Shown here in pieces: positions 1 to 11,831 of a stretch of 64,000 bases of DNA. Both the position numbers and the translations under genes were made by a program. Below the pieces are notes generated by a model that did not search any database, had not been told where the DNA came from, and saw only the letters and a list, made by a program, of their open reading frames with translations. The stretch covers positions 124,001-188,000 of the forward strand of contig JASANH010000850.1 in assembly GCA_030248295.1 (NCBI GenBank), read 5' to 3'. Within the stretch, counting starts at the first letter, position 1; every line of letters starts with the position of its first letter. This DNA comes from Mesodorylaimus sp. YZB2_4. Taxonomy: Eukaryota > Nematoda > Enoplea > Dorylaimida > Dorylaimidae.

Positions 1-204
1 TATGTCAGCATCCAAGCCACAAAGCTTGTGTTCGGTGCATGTACTGCTGCTGTTCAGACAGGCTCCCCAAAGGCAGCTGTGCTGTTCCACACAATTAACC
101 TGCACACTGCATGCTAAAGCTGTAGCGCTGGGAGCAAAGTGATATTGCTTATCGTTACATGCCTAAGCCTCGATGAACACTGTAAAATCTTTCCCCTTCT
201 TCCA

Positions 205-375
205 ACTTTATGTTCATGCTCATGGTTTATCATATCAGTAATGACACACTCTAGGATAAAAGGGCACATGACACAAAATGATTTACCTGGCCGCGAGTCG
301 AACACTCCCTAGTAATGATACGAGCAAGCGCTACTACGCATAGCCCGAGAGTTAGACACTCCTAGCCCACTTTGA
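205..375 (-). repeat. SINE copy, antisense, with a different head
   Basis: Read on the minus strand, this contains the same block seen in the two plus-strand SINE copies at 1181 and 53057: a box-B-like GTTCGACTCGC, then a GGTAAATCATTT stretch, a diverged tail body and a terminal ATGAACAT-like run. Upstream of the box B, however, the head (about 300-375) does not match the other two copies. It may be another tRNA-derived head joined to the same tail, or a strongly decayed copy. The 5' limit is approximate. Confidence 0.6.
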
Positions 376-1180
376 GGACCACGAGCACAGGATCGTGTGG
401 CCCTCTACCAGGATCAGTCGTCCTGTTGATATTCATGCAGAAAAAGCAGCTTCTGCTCAGACATTTTTCCTAAACCGTGGTTGCGCTTAGCAGTGGCCGA
501 GTAGACCAGCCATTCTAAGCCCTGGTTTCACTCTGTGCATTGGCTGGTCTAAAAGTTTTGAGTCTGTCATAACAGACTTTTTTGGAAATAATGATATAAA
601 AGTATGGGCCTTCAGACTATGTAATGCTGCTTACTCAGAGGTTAAGCGCGAGAAGAAAGCGGCTGCCACGATACTTCTGGTTACTTTTTTGACTAAGTCA
701 GGTCGTGTGGACCGAAACAACTTGCGCGGGCCAGTGAACCATTTCTGTATAAGGATATCAGAAGTGCTGCTAATTTGGAGCTTCTGGATCAGTATAGGGG
801 CCAAATAGGTGATAAGACCTACCAAATCAAAAAACTGAGAACCAATTTTAGTCGATAGAAAAGTATCGAAGGCTATAGGGGCCAAGCAGCAATACAGCAA
901 TACTGGACTGGTAAGCTTGATGGCGTGGCCACTGATTTCAGTGTTTACTGGAAACTACACGACGAAGCATGATAACGACCACACCAGAAGCATGCACTGT
1001 CCAGTTATGTTCAAGGCGCTTTACACTAGGAGCAGAGTGACCAAATTCGCAGAGGTAGAATCGTACTGCAAGTACTGCGCAGACATATTTATGGAAGATA
1101 AACATGAAGATGTCCATTATGTTCTTATCAAGGCCATAGAGTTTAGAACCAGGTGGAAAGGCTGATCAAGCGAGTGGCCC
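376..1180. other. no recognisable gene
   Basis: Only short ORFs without family resemblance are present. I see no splice-consistent gene model and no tRNA or snRNA signature. Confidence 0.5.
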
Positions 1181-1346
1181 CTCGGCCTCGTGGCCGGTGG
1201 GTTAGGCGTCTGCCTCTCACACGCCAGGTGCGCAGTTACAGGCGAGTGTTCGACTCGCGGGCCGGTAAATCATTTCGTGTAAAATGTGTCCCTTCACCCT
1301 CGAAGCGCATAAACGTTTGGTGATGTGGTAAAACATGAACATGAAC
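1181..1346 (+). repeat. tRNA-derived SINE, full-looking copy
   Basis: The first 80 bases look tRNA-like. An A-box-like GGGTTAGGCG is followed by a T-arm with a perfect GCGAG/CTCGC stem around TGTTCGA (box B). The middle does not fold into a clean anticodon arm, so this is not a working tRNA. A non-tRNA body of about 70 bases follows, ending in a run of ATGAAC-type units. The same unit recurs at 53057-53219 at high identity, which shows it is a dispersed repeat. It would be transcribed by RNA polymerase III and mobilised by a LINE. Confidence 0.8.
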
Positions 1347-2213
1347 CTTTGTATCAGCCTGCAGAGCCTGCAGGAGAACAAGGTGTTTGGAGTGGCATGA
1401 CTGGGGAGGAGCAAATACGCATAGTGGCTAATTTGACCATACAATCAGCACAAAGATGCATCTGGTATGCCATAATGGACTATGAAGAAAAAGGCAGGAT
1501 GATGGACTTATGGCTATCGCTGCCGAGCCGACTTCGCCTCTAATAAACAGAGCAAAGCACATTTTAAAGTCATGTCAATTCACAGAAATATTTGAAGTCT
1601 AAGCTGACCACGTTGATAAGTGGAAGAGATTATTAGTGGTGTGTGAACGTTCTTTTTGGTTGCAAATGTTTTGTACTGTTTCTGTATCACATAGGTTTGG
1701 GAGAACTTACAAGACCCTAGGGACCTAAAAAAAATCATACTCAATGAGGTAATATGAGCAGCAGCAGCAGTCAATGAGGTAATAGGGCTGCAACGTGTCC
1801 ACTTGCTATTGGGTCTGGAGGCACTGTAGGTGGACTGCTGAAGGCCTCCCTGTACAATAGAGAAAGTGGGCGGGTGCAAAGTTCGTGGAGGCTCGTGCGG
1901 CAATGACTGCACTGAGCAGGCGGGTGGTGATCTTACCCGTCGGGGTAATATTTCAGGCACTGAGTCGAAAGACGTATTTGGCTGGCGTGCGCCAAAGCTT
2001 TCCTGACCAGCTCACTTCCTCCAGTGGTATGAACTCCTAATCAGACGTAGTGCAATAAGAGGGTGGCCATTTGCCTTTATCTCTCTAATTATGATCACAG
2101 GTCACGTTCTGACCGACCAGGTGTTACTTGCCACCACTGTATGCACTAACGGTATTGCTATGGCTGTTTTCATCGATCTTGTGTTGTTAAAGGTTCATGC
2201 GTCGGTGGAACAG

Positions 2214-2500
2214 ATGCAAGAGTCCTTTACATGTCCGTTCAATACTGATCATGTGATCAATGGCTCGGAATATCAAGACCATTTGAGCCGGTGTCCCGAT
2301 CGTCGCTATTTCCCATTCATAGAAGAAACAATGGCCGCCACCGATGATCTGGACAACGCCGTTGTACCAAACGTCATCAAAGACGCTACCGTATTTGTTA
2401 CGGTGCCTCCCGTAAGTGACCATTATTGTTGGGTGTGCTGATGACGAGAGTTTGTACTTTTTAGCTGGGGGAGGAACAAGTGGAATTCGAGAACATTTAA
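2214..2500 (+). CDS. CHHC zinc-finger protein, GTSF1/Asterix-like
   Basis: The likely product is a small CHHC zinc-finger protein. The finger reads C-x5-H-x9-H-x3-C (CPFNTDH ... HLSRC), the spacing found in GTSF1, U11-48K and TRM13. Its CPFN..H opening and SxxEYQDHLSRC end most resemble the second finger of GTSF1. An acidic tail follows. Two exons are modelled, 2214-2411 and 2465-2500, phase 0, ending TAA; the product is 77 residues. GTSF1 normally has two fingers in tandem; only one is visible here, so a 5' exon may be missing. The reading frame is open upstream to an ATG at 2091, and an acceptor-like AG lies near 2191, so the start is uncertain. In animals GTSF1 binds PIWI proteins and is needed for piRNA silencing or slicing. 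A PIWI gene lies 17 kb away. Confidence 0.6.
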
Positions 2501-4516
2501 CAAAACTAAGGGATGCGGTCGAGCGTGCGGAGGGCGGTGTGTACGGCGAGCAGTGAGTGTGTGTAACTTTATGTGTGCGTGTTTTGTCATATCAGTGCCT
2601 GATTTAGCAAGCGGGACCTTTCTATTGAATTTTTATTTTAATCCATTTTGATAGTAGACACTTTTTCAATTTAGGTTCTACTTTTAAAGGCCAGAGGTAC
2701 TTTAGCAGTCAAATACCTGGGATTTACTTTTTGTTAGGGCGTACCCATCACCTTTAAGTCCCCCATAAATTGTGCAAGCCTGAGCACATCGCTGAGAGAT
2801 TGCGAGATTTTCTGAGGTTCGTGTCACTTACAAGTCATTTCTGACGTTAGTGATTTTGACCGGTCAGTTGTTTGAACCGTCGTATCTAAGGACTTGCCGA
2901 GATACGAGGCGACTACTGTGGATCACCTAATGAGGTCTCCTCACTGAGTATGTCGCTGAAATTGATGGGTTCATTAATTGACGCCGTCACTATCGAGCCA
3001 ATAATTGCTCTCTCATTGCAATCTTGACCCGATTCTGCCCAGACAAATTCGCTGTCTCCTGCCGAGGCCGAGCTTTATGCAGCGAAGCAGCTATACCCAC
3101 GTCTCATTGGTAGTGTAGGTGTCTCCGCCACCCTCATCCTCAGTGCTGGGCATAGTTTCCAGCACTAGACAGACGGTCATTAAGGCTCCGCAGGGCAAGC
3201 GACCATCGGATTGCGTATCTTCAAGGTGATGTTTCAGCCACAGATTATACTGTAACCAGCGCACCCAAGCGGCAAAAGATGTGAGAGACTACAGTATCTG
3301 GGACATACTGTGGAACTCCGATTGGCAGAAGGCAAGTCTCGCGGCTATACCTGCCGCTGAAACATCAACCGGAGTGGTTGACGTCTCTTAGCCAGGGGGA
3401 GTATCGATCTCCCGACCCGCCAGGAATGCTGGTTAAAATGCAAAGAATTCTTGCGCCAAAACTATTGCCCTGGTGCCCAACTACCCTGCAGCTTACTAAA
3501 GACGAGGGTGATGCCGCGGGGAGCTTGCGCTTTGCATCCGCATGAAGCTAATAAAGCAGCAGTCTTGGCTCGAAAATAGTAGCCAACGACTGATGAAACA
3601 TCAACTGAACTTACAGTAGTTGATTTTCACTCTACCCGTTTTACTGTCGCGGCAGCACAAGGTCTAAGGGAGACTGCGGTCTCGCAGGAAGGAGATCACT
3701 TACATTGGCACTGCACCCCACCTTGATCCAGTCGCACATAGCTGTACGATAATGTGCAGCACGCAGTATGACCGTACTAGACCTTTGAAATCTCATCATC
3801 AGTGCAGATACTGTGGGTGATATGCCTGCAGAAAGAACTTAATTTGCATGGGGCAGATATCAGCAGCAGCAGATTAGAGGGTTGGGTAAATCTTGACAAT
3901 AAGTATCGAACAAACAAAAGTAGGGTAAAGCTCCAAGCCTCCTAGTGATTGAAATAGTTTTTAAGGCACATGGATATGATTTTTTGAACGGATAGGTCTG
4001 ACTACCCTTTGGCAAAATTAGGTTTTCTGCTTATATCCTTTCCTGTTTTGTTCAATCGTTTTTTCAATTCAGCCTGTAGCCATCACTTTTTTGGCAGATT
4101 TTTGGGTAGGATAAAAAGGAATGATGATAGAGGACAGTTGGCGTGATGAGGAAGGTGAATTTATTAGTGTAGGTTATTTTGTCATTAAAATTTTGATAGT
4201 TTTTTCCATCTTTTATGTAACCCTGATTTTGTTTGTTCCGTTTCCTAAAAGTATGGTGAAAATTTGGAAATGGTCTCTTTATAATAGTCCAGTTCTGCTT
4301 AGTTTATGTTTCCACTGGTCGTGAGGATGTGGTAGTGGGAGATGGCTGCTTATATAATGTTCCAATCTTTCTTTTTTTGGTGGTTATGCTATTTTTTGCA
4401 TCTATATTCCAGTCATGATCTTGTTTCAAAGTAAATGCAAGTGGATAATGTTGACGGTCAGTCAGGGTAGCACGCGCAATACAATCGCACCAGTCAGTAT
4501 CAACAAGCAAGCGTAG
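2501..4516. other. no recognisable gene; small inverted and direct repeats
   Basis: No ORF with family resemblance. TGAAACATCAAC occurs at 3358-3369 and 3594-3605, each followed by a short GTTGA(T) complement, and TGATGTTTCA lies inverted at 3229-3238. This may be decayed repeat DNA. Confidence 0.4.
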
Positions 4517-6519
4517 CTATCTAAGATGGATGACACATTGGTAAGGACTGGGCTTCTTGGTCAATCCCATCACCCCCAATGTTGACGGGACGGGCAGGTC
4601 TGGCGTAAAGCGAAAGGTGTAGACTTGAAGCAATTGGGTGAGGACAAGGAACATTTCGGCTTTAGCCAGACTTTCGCCCAGACATGATCGCTTGCCGATT
4701 GAGAAAGGGATGAACTCCTCGATTACTTTGACTCGGCCATTTGTGTCCAGAAATCGATTGGGATCGAAGTGATCAGGATTGGGGAACACTTCGGGATCGC
4801 TAAGAACTACGCTGATCTGAGGTAGGACCCAGGTTCCAGCAGCGATGTAGTAGCCGGCCAGTTGAGTGTCCTTCTGTACCTTGTGCAAGATATTAAAGGG
4901 AATGATGTTGGCTAGTCGTAGGCATTCGCACAGCACGGCTTGGGTGTAGGGCATGGATGGCTTGTCATCGAGAGACGGCATCCTTTCCCTGCCAATCACA
5001 CCATCGATTTCTTGTTGCACTTTAGTCTGAATGTGCGGACAAGAGCAGAGATAGAAGAAGACCCAATTCAGGGCCACCATCGTCGTTTCGATACCAGCTA
5101 TCCACAAGTCATTAATGACAGCTAGCCATTGTTGTTCGTTGAAGAGATCGTCGCTGGAATCGGACTGCCGACTCCGCATTTCCTGAAAGGAACACTCTTT
5201 ACAGTGTACCTGCGAAGAGGCATTGGAGAAAGGGTGTCCTTGTCATCTTGAAGGGGTTCGCTTTTTGTTTTCCATTCTCGGTACTTCTATCTAGCCAAAG
5301 AATTCCAAAAAGTGTCATCATAAGTGTGAGTTAAACTCGCACAAAAATCTGTTCTAATGAAGGCCAATGGCTTCGACATTCGACAAAAATAGACGAAACT
5401 GATATCCTTGTATAATGCGTTGTCGACCCGTATACACCTTTTGTTCACTGGGCTACCAGGTCTAAGGCTAAACTTCAGGGGAGGGAGCGTGAATGCAGTA
5501 TGCATTTTCGGTACATATCTTGAAGTCTTGCCCCCCCCCCCCCCCACAGGCAACAGTAATTTTATCGTCAGCAGGACAGAGATCAGTTTACAGCGACGGA
5601 TAACTACTGTAACGTTACCTAGTGAAGTGTGCCTACGTGACTTTTGCCTGCTGTGACCTACCTTGAGGAAAGCCGTGGCAACATCCCGAACATCCTGCTG
5701 GTCATCGCTGAGCCACTTTTGCTCGCACTCTCGCATCCGCCTCCTCAAAAATCCAGCTATATCCTTGTCTACTTTAACAATGTCTTCAAATCCGATCCAT
5801 CGTTTGACCAATGGTATTTTCGTTAAGATTGGTAACGTCTCCCAAAGACCAGCTCCGAAACTGACTGCGATTTTGAAACTTTGATCGACTGCATGTAAGA
5901 AATGTCTGAACTCAGCGTCGTCTTGCTCGAATCCCTTTCCGAATATCAAAGTGGCCAACACATTGGACACGCACAACTCCAGGTGCAATGACAAGTTAAC
6001 ACTGTGTCCAGAGTCGGCGTAGCCTTTAAGCGTGTCCCTGAGGTGTTCAGTTTGGGAAAGGATGTTTTGTTCCATGATAGTCCTACCAACTCCAAATTCT
6101 TTGAGCGTCTGTAATGCGAATCGTCGATGCACCCTCCATCCTTCCCCCTCCGTCAACACAATACCATTATGGCCCCTCTCGGACACACTCAATGAATAAA
6201 GACGCGGCCGGCCAGCAAATATCTCAGCTTGTCGGACCAGTGCTTCCTTGATAACGTGGTACTTGGTCAGGCAGAGGACGCCCACAGGACCAATGGCGAT
6301 GGTAAAGACTGGGCCGTGTCTTCGGGTCAGTTCCAAAAATGTCTTTTGAGGCTCCTTGGACAAAAGAATGGCTGCGTTGCCAATAATTGGCCAGCGGAAC
6401 GGACTCGGTGGTATTCTACGCTCTGGGGGCAGTGCCCGCTTAATTAGCACAGCTAGTATGCTCACAAATGTGAGGCACGAGGCGGCGTAAGTGACTAATT
6501 CCACTGTAAGGAAAACCAT
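4517..6519 (-). CDS. cytochrome P450, CYP2-clan-like
   Basis: A haem-thiolate monooxygenase anchored in the ER membrane. There are two exons, 6519-5662 and 5182-4517 (phase 0), giving 507 residues, a normal length. The N-terminus has a hydrophobic anchor (about residues 5-25) followed by a proline-rich hinge (PPSPFRWPIIGN). Family motifs are complete: I-helix AGIETT for oxygen activation, ExxR as ECLR in helix K, and the haem loop FSIGKRSCLG with the ligand cysteine. The start chosen is the ATG before the membrane anchor; an in-frame extension upstream to 6618 has no anchor-like sequence. The substrate is unknown. CYP2-clan members in invertebrates include ecdysteroid-pathway and xenobiotic enzymes. 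The single 479-base intron holds a 15-C run. Confidence 0.9.
5531..5545 (+). repeat. poly-C tract (15)
   Basis: An uninterrupted run of 15 C lies within the P450 intron. The length may be imprecise in the assembly. Confidence 0.9.
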
Positions 6520-7783
6520 CGGGGTGATTCTGATCGTGAGATTTACCTGATATAAGGCCGGGTTCAGAGAGTTACAAGGCTTACTCGCCAGAGACACAGG
6601 TGCTAGCAAGAATGACACCTGGCCCTCTCAACAGGACAAATATGCGGTGTTCATGCATGTGTAATGTGCATGGCCCGAAGACAGATTTATCCATGGGCAC
6701 ATCGGTTTGGAAGAGGCCAGTGACCTGGAACTCGATTACGCGCGCAAGGACCAGCCTAATACGACCACCAAATACGGCGAATAAAAAAGGTGGTGCAACA
6801 ATTGCCTCGTCAGCGTGGCCTCCAAGTGCACAATGGCCCCGGACGCAGTACCTACACCAGCCATTTTACGTTCATGAAATGTGGCGCTCAATCGCTTATT
6901 CATGGAGTCACTGCGGAAGTGCACAAACTTCACACGTGTACCTTTTACGATGGCTTATGGGACGTTTGGAATGTTCAAAGTGCTATTAAGTTGACGCACT
7001 ACGGTGAACCTGGCCTTGACTTCACGCTCCCGTATTGCTACGTCAGAATGTGGAGTACATCAATTTTGACAGGAGCTAGTAAAACCGCGCTGCGTTAGAA
7101 TGCACATTCTTGCTTGGCATATGTGACAATGTACAGGCGCCCAAGGTACAAATATTGCCCGGCCGGTGACCATAAGGGAAGGAACTTGGCGAGCAATTCA
7201 TGATTGAGTCCGTCTATTCGTTGCCCTTCCTAGTGGCTCTGTATTTCGGGCGAAGATAGGATCTGGGGTGACCAAATCCAGGGCACGATCCATAGTTTTA
7301 GACGCATATTCAATCTAGAAAAAGAAGCTGCGAGAGAGCCACAATATTTGACTCGAGACCATGAGCGAACTGCTTCTTGCATTCGGGGGGCTTTCACGTC
7401 AGCTAAACGACAAGTAAAACAGACTTTGCGTTTGGCCAAAGCAGTCTTTTTGTACCACTAATATTGTGTCAGCACTGCGCTACAGGGTCCGTTTAGTCTA
7501 GGCAAAAATCATGGAACCACCGATCTCTCAGGTGCGTAATCCGCCAGCCAGCATCGCACAGGTTGAGAAACAACTGACGGGCATTTGGGGGTGCCTAGCG
7601 TCAGAACGGTCCAAGTTACATCTTTTCCCCGCGAGCTTCCTCGCAGAACGATTCTCAACACATTGCAGAGGAACAAGACGCCTGGCCACTTGACACACGT
7701 GAGCACAAAGGTGGACAGACAGATTTTGATCACAGGTTCATCAGCACTCTCTGGAATCGAACATTCTTCGCACGACGGCCTCC
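6520..7783. other. intergenic, nothing recognised
   Basis: Lies between the 5' end of the P450 gene and the 3' end of the phosphatase gene. Only short ORFs without family resemblance. Confidence 0.5.
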
Positions 7784-8933
7784 TCACAGGGTCAGTTGCT
7801 GAAAGGCAGAGAGCGTGTTGTGTTGTGTGGGCCTGGACGAGGGTATGGCCTACCTTGATGCGACAGGTGAGGTCTTGGTCGATGATCATCATGGCGGCGG
7901 CGTTATCGAACTGGTCGCAGTACTTGGGTGCGCTGAACAAGGTTACCAGACGATCGTCGGCGAAGAAGTCGTAGCCTTCCATGACCACCTGATGGGCCCG
8001 CACGATCATGTCCAGGTTCAGCTTGTTGCAGATATCGTGCACTACGTCGGCCCCGAACTTGTAGCTGATGCCGCGGTTGTTGGCTACGAAGCCTGAAAGA
8101 CCAGAGGTGCCCGGGGGATCCATGCGCACCCAGCCACTCACCTCGGATGTTGGGGGCTGGGTCGGACCAGAGCAGGTCGGCCACCATTCCGCCGTCGACG
8201 TCGCGAATTGGACGATGAGTGTGACGGATTTGATCCAGGTTGTGCAAGTCGGGCGACAGCCCACCGTGCATGCACAAAATGCGACCGCCGATCAGTCCGG
8301 CCAGCGGAAGCCACTCGAAGGCAGCCTGAAAAGAAGGGCTAGAGGCGAGGCGGGTCGGAAAAGCCGTGCGCTCACGTTGAATCGCCAGAACAGGTCTTCG
8401 GTGTAGCGGCGCTTGCACTCGTCGTAGAACCCGTAGACACGATTGATGTTCATGCACTCGTGGTTGCCGCGCAAAATGGTGAAGTCGTCCGGGTGGGCCA
8501 TCTTGAAGGCGAACATCAGGCAGATCACTTCGATGCTCTGGGCCCCGCGGTCGACGTAGTCACCTGCAATGGACACTTATTCATGCCTGTGCAAGCCTGG
8601 GTCCAGAACCTAGTCAAATCTGCACTCACCCAAGAAGACGTAGCGCGATTCGGGCGGCCATCCGCCGTGGTCGAACAAGCGCAGGAGATCGAAAAACTGT
8701 CCGTGCGTGTCCCCGCAGACGACGACGGGTGGGTCGACTTCGGCCAACGTTCCTTCGCCTTTGAGCACTTCGGTCACGCCGTCGATCAGGAAGACGACCT
8801 CATCCTTGCTCAAGAATTGCCTCTTCGCTCCCTTGTCCGCCCCACGATCCAGCAGCAGTTTGGCCACGATCGAAGTCAGCTTGTTGGCCTTCTCTTCAGC
8901 AGCTTTGGTAGCGGCAGCATCAGCTTCGGCCAT
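7784..8933 (-). CDS. PP1-type serine/threonine phosphatase, divergent
   Basis: Metal-dependent catalytic subunit of the PPP family. Five exons: 8933-8630, 8563-8376, 8325-8142, 8092-7854 and 7798-7784; the sum is 930 bases, 309 residues. All signature blocks are present: CGDTHGQ (usually GDIHGQ), [26 protein letters not shown] and SAPKYC. These supply the metal ligands and phosphate-binding arginines. The N-terminal 25 residues are alanine/lysine rich. The C-terminal tail is almost absent: a 15-base last exon adds only QLTL before TGA. Sequence is closer to PP1 than to PP2A or PP2B, but many positions differ from the near-invariant PP1 core, for example SAPNYC has become SAPKYC. It may be a lineage-specific, perhaps germline, paralogue like those of nematodes. 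The tiny final exon is the least certain part. Confidence 0.85.
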
Positions 8934-10951
8934 GACGACAGCGAACGACTCTTCTCACACGACCACACGACGAGCGACCAATGCACCAACTAACGCCCTG
9001 CCCAGTCGTGCCCAACGTGAGCTGGACTGTACAATGTCAGTCGTCACTCGGAACTATGTACACGAGTATTTCTCGGACTTATGTTTTCATCGTTCTTACA
9101 TTTTCATCGTATACCTGACGTGAGGTAGATCATTCTTGATTATGTAGGTCCTTCGATGTGGCGTTGCTGCAATGCTGATCGATGCTAATGATGAAGGTCT
9201 GAACGACGCGAGTGAAGGAAGATAACTCGTTTGCTGGTGCGGTCGTTTGTTGGTCTGATCATATGGTGATTTCTGACCTGACTTCTGTGACAGTGGGGTT
9301 CGTGACTCTCTGATAGCCACGACTGCGATGCATCCGTGATCTGTTGATGTTTCGCAAGAGATAGTCGTCACCCTAATCTGTGGGAGTGAAGCCCTGGATT
9401 TTGGACCAGTGATGTTGGAAAGGCCTGTTTTCCCCAGCTGTTCGGGTACACTGAATTTTATGCAAAAGTTTGGCTAGTCCAGGCTGCTTTAATCTTTTAA
9501 AAGAAGAGCCTCGGTGCGTCAAGCTCATGGAACGGTTATTTGGTACAGTAGAAACTATGAATGGAAAAACTGCTACGACTTTGGACCTGGCGCCTCCTAG
9601 TCACGTTTTGTGGATACGAAACTGTTTCGAATAGAATCAACAATGAACTTTCACAAAACACGTTGGCAGCCAGTTAGACAGGCAGCCATTTCCAGAAGTA
9701 GCACCTGATTGGCGGTCAGCGGATAAGTCAGAGGGCAACACAAGACAGCCAGCCAGGTGATGCGCAATCATTATCAGACTCGATTACAAACTTCATCAGC
9801 CAAGAAAGGCCGTGTGGGATCTGACTGAACGGAAATAGGCTTGCAGAGAATATGTTTCCCACCTGTCTTGAAAAGTCCTACTTGTGGCGGTACACGCAAG
9901 ACCGTTGGAAGCTCCTAATTTATCAATTTTAAAGATATTGCCTGCAGAAAAGGCAAATCGATAATCGGAGCAAGGTGCTTCCGTTGCAAGACGCTGAGGG
10001 GCTAGCATTTCTTTCCAAGCTTTTGTCCTCATCGTCAACTAAAAAACCCAAGGAGCTTGGCGTAATTCCTTCTCGCTATGGCTGGCCAACCCTATGTTTA
10101 TGTTACATATGAGCCATCGCATACACGAAAGCTCAGAACTCGCACTACACATTCTTAGAATTTGTTGAAATCCGCAAATCCAACTGGAAGAAGAGAAAGC
10201 AACTGTTCTCCATTTCCGGGCTTGGAAATTTCTGTGAGCTTTCATTCCGACTGCTCACTTACCTGTGACACTCTAGAGTGATTCCGCGTGACGATGGAGC
10301 GTCAAAGGATTGCTTTCGTGGTGCACCTAGAAACAGGCCTGACGAGCCGAAAGAGAATTTGTGGCCTTACGAATTTTTTGACGAATTACGTGCAAGTGGC
10401 GTAATTTGGAAAAGCGGCAGAGGGGCATTCTTAGATAGCACTATTTCATCGAGCCTGCAAATAGCTAACATTTGCTAATGAGAATTCGAGAATCAGTCAG
10501 TCATGTATGCAAACACAAACCAGTTTTGGTTTTCTGAGTCAGCAGCTTATCCCACACTGCAACAACTGTGATAAATGTATTTTATTCGAAGAAAAGCACA
10601 GACCATGTGGCACTAATCAAGCAAGTGTACATCGAGGAAGCAGGCTGTATCATTGAACAACTCTGCTTTTCGTCGTTTTCTAGCACATGTTCGTACAGAA
10701 AGCACAATTCAATCATCAAAATCGCCTTTTGTACAAAAAAATGCGAACAAGACAAACTTGCGCACAACCCGGATCTTTTCGCAAAAAAAGCCATGTTTAA
10801 ATAAACAAGATTCTAGAAATCAACATCATTCGAAATGACGTCATACCTTAGACCGTATAATTATCACCCCAGGACGATTGTGCAGAACCCGATGATTGTT
10901 TTGTCAGCAGTGCAGTGACGAGTGAACGACACAACCACTTTGACACCCTCA
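8934..10951. other. intergenic, nothing recognised
   Basis: About 2 kb between the start of the phosphatase gene and the stop of the calmodulin gene. Only short ORFs on both strands, none with a family signature. Confidence 0.5.
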
Positions 10952-11831
10952 TCAACGAGACGTCATCATTCGAACAAATTCTAAAAGACACTTTTCTCAG
11001 CAATAAGCGAAAAGGTATGCGCGGAGGAGGGCCGTGCGTCATAACCCAGCAGACGCAATGAGCATGCGTACCTTCATAATCGATTTGTCCGTCACCATCT
11101 ACGTCCACTTCACGGATCATTTCGTCCACTTCGTCCTCACTAAACTGCATGCCCATGTGGATCATGAAATAGCGGAATTCCTGAAATAACCCGCTCAACT
11201 GAGCATGCGCCTAACAGGATAAAGGAGGCTCGTAGGCGTACCTGAGCCGTGATAACCCCATTGCCGTCTTTATCGAACACACGGAATGCTTCTCTAATCA
11301 TTTCTGAATCCGTTTCTTTCATCATTCGTTTCTGAAATAAACTTTCGTGCGAAATGTACCCAGCCACTTCTGACAGGCTTACCATCATGACACAGAACTC
11401 TGGGAACTCGATCTGCCCGTTTCCATCAATGTCGACTTCGTTGATCATTTCTATTAGCTCCTGCACGCAATAAAAAACACTTTTTACTTTCATGGCCAGT
11501 GGCCTCTTTCGTGTCCTTTTCAGCTAGTTAGGCGGGTGCACCTGTTCAGCTTAGTTCATATGGAGAACAGTAACGACCACTTACTCCTTCTGTAGGATTC
11601 TGTCCGAGGGATCGCATGGCAATACCCAATTCCTTAGTTGAAATGGTGCCTAAATCGATATCGGTTAACATAAAAGTGACTGGCGGGCTTGAGCATCTCA
11701 CCATTTCCGTCCTTATCGAACATCATAAATGCTTCACGGAACTCATCGATTTCTTCAGCCGTTAGCTGATTGATCACGTCGTCAGGATGCTGCATGAGTC
11801 CGGCCGCAGCCCCATTTGTGCTACTGGCCAT
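10952..11831 (-). CDS. cal-1: calmodulin-like protein, CAL-1 type
   Basis: Calcium-binding sensor with four EF-hands. Six exons: 11831-11702, 11649-11585, 11460-11383, 11331-11242, 11180-11072 and 10980-10952; the sum is 501 bases, 166 residues. EF loops are [28 protein letters not shown] and [10 protein letters not shown], each with acidic or Asn residues at the calcium positions. A 20-residue N-terminal extension (MASSTNG...) precedes the first hand, and [27 protein letters not shown] and [12 protein letters not shown] are characteristic of nematode CAL-1 rather than canonical calmodulin. The last exon is only 29 bases and supplies EFVRMMTSR. It probably regulates calcium-dependent targets. 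The exact targets cannot be read from sequence. Confidence 0.92.

Noticed and set aside
1190-1275. functional tRNA gene (CTC-like anticodon)
   Set aside because: The T-arm is good but no proper anticodon arm forms, and the unit continues into a repeated SINE body with a second copy elsewhere.
4121-4324. 67-codon hydrophobic ORF downstream of the P450 gene
   Set aside because: T-rich sequence yields hydrophobic codons by chance; no conserved pattern and no partner exon.
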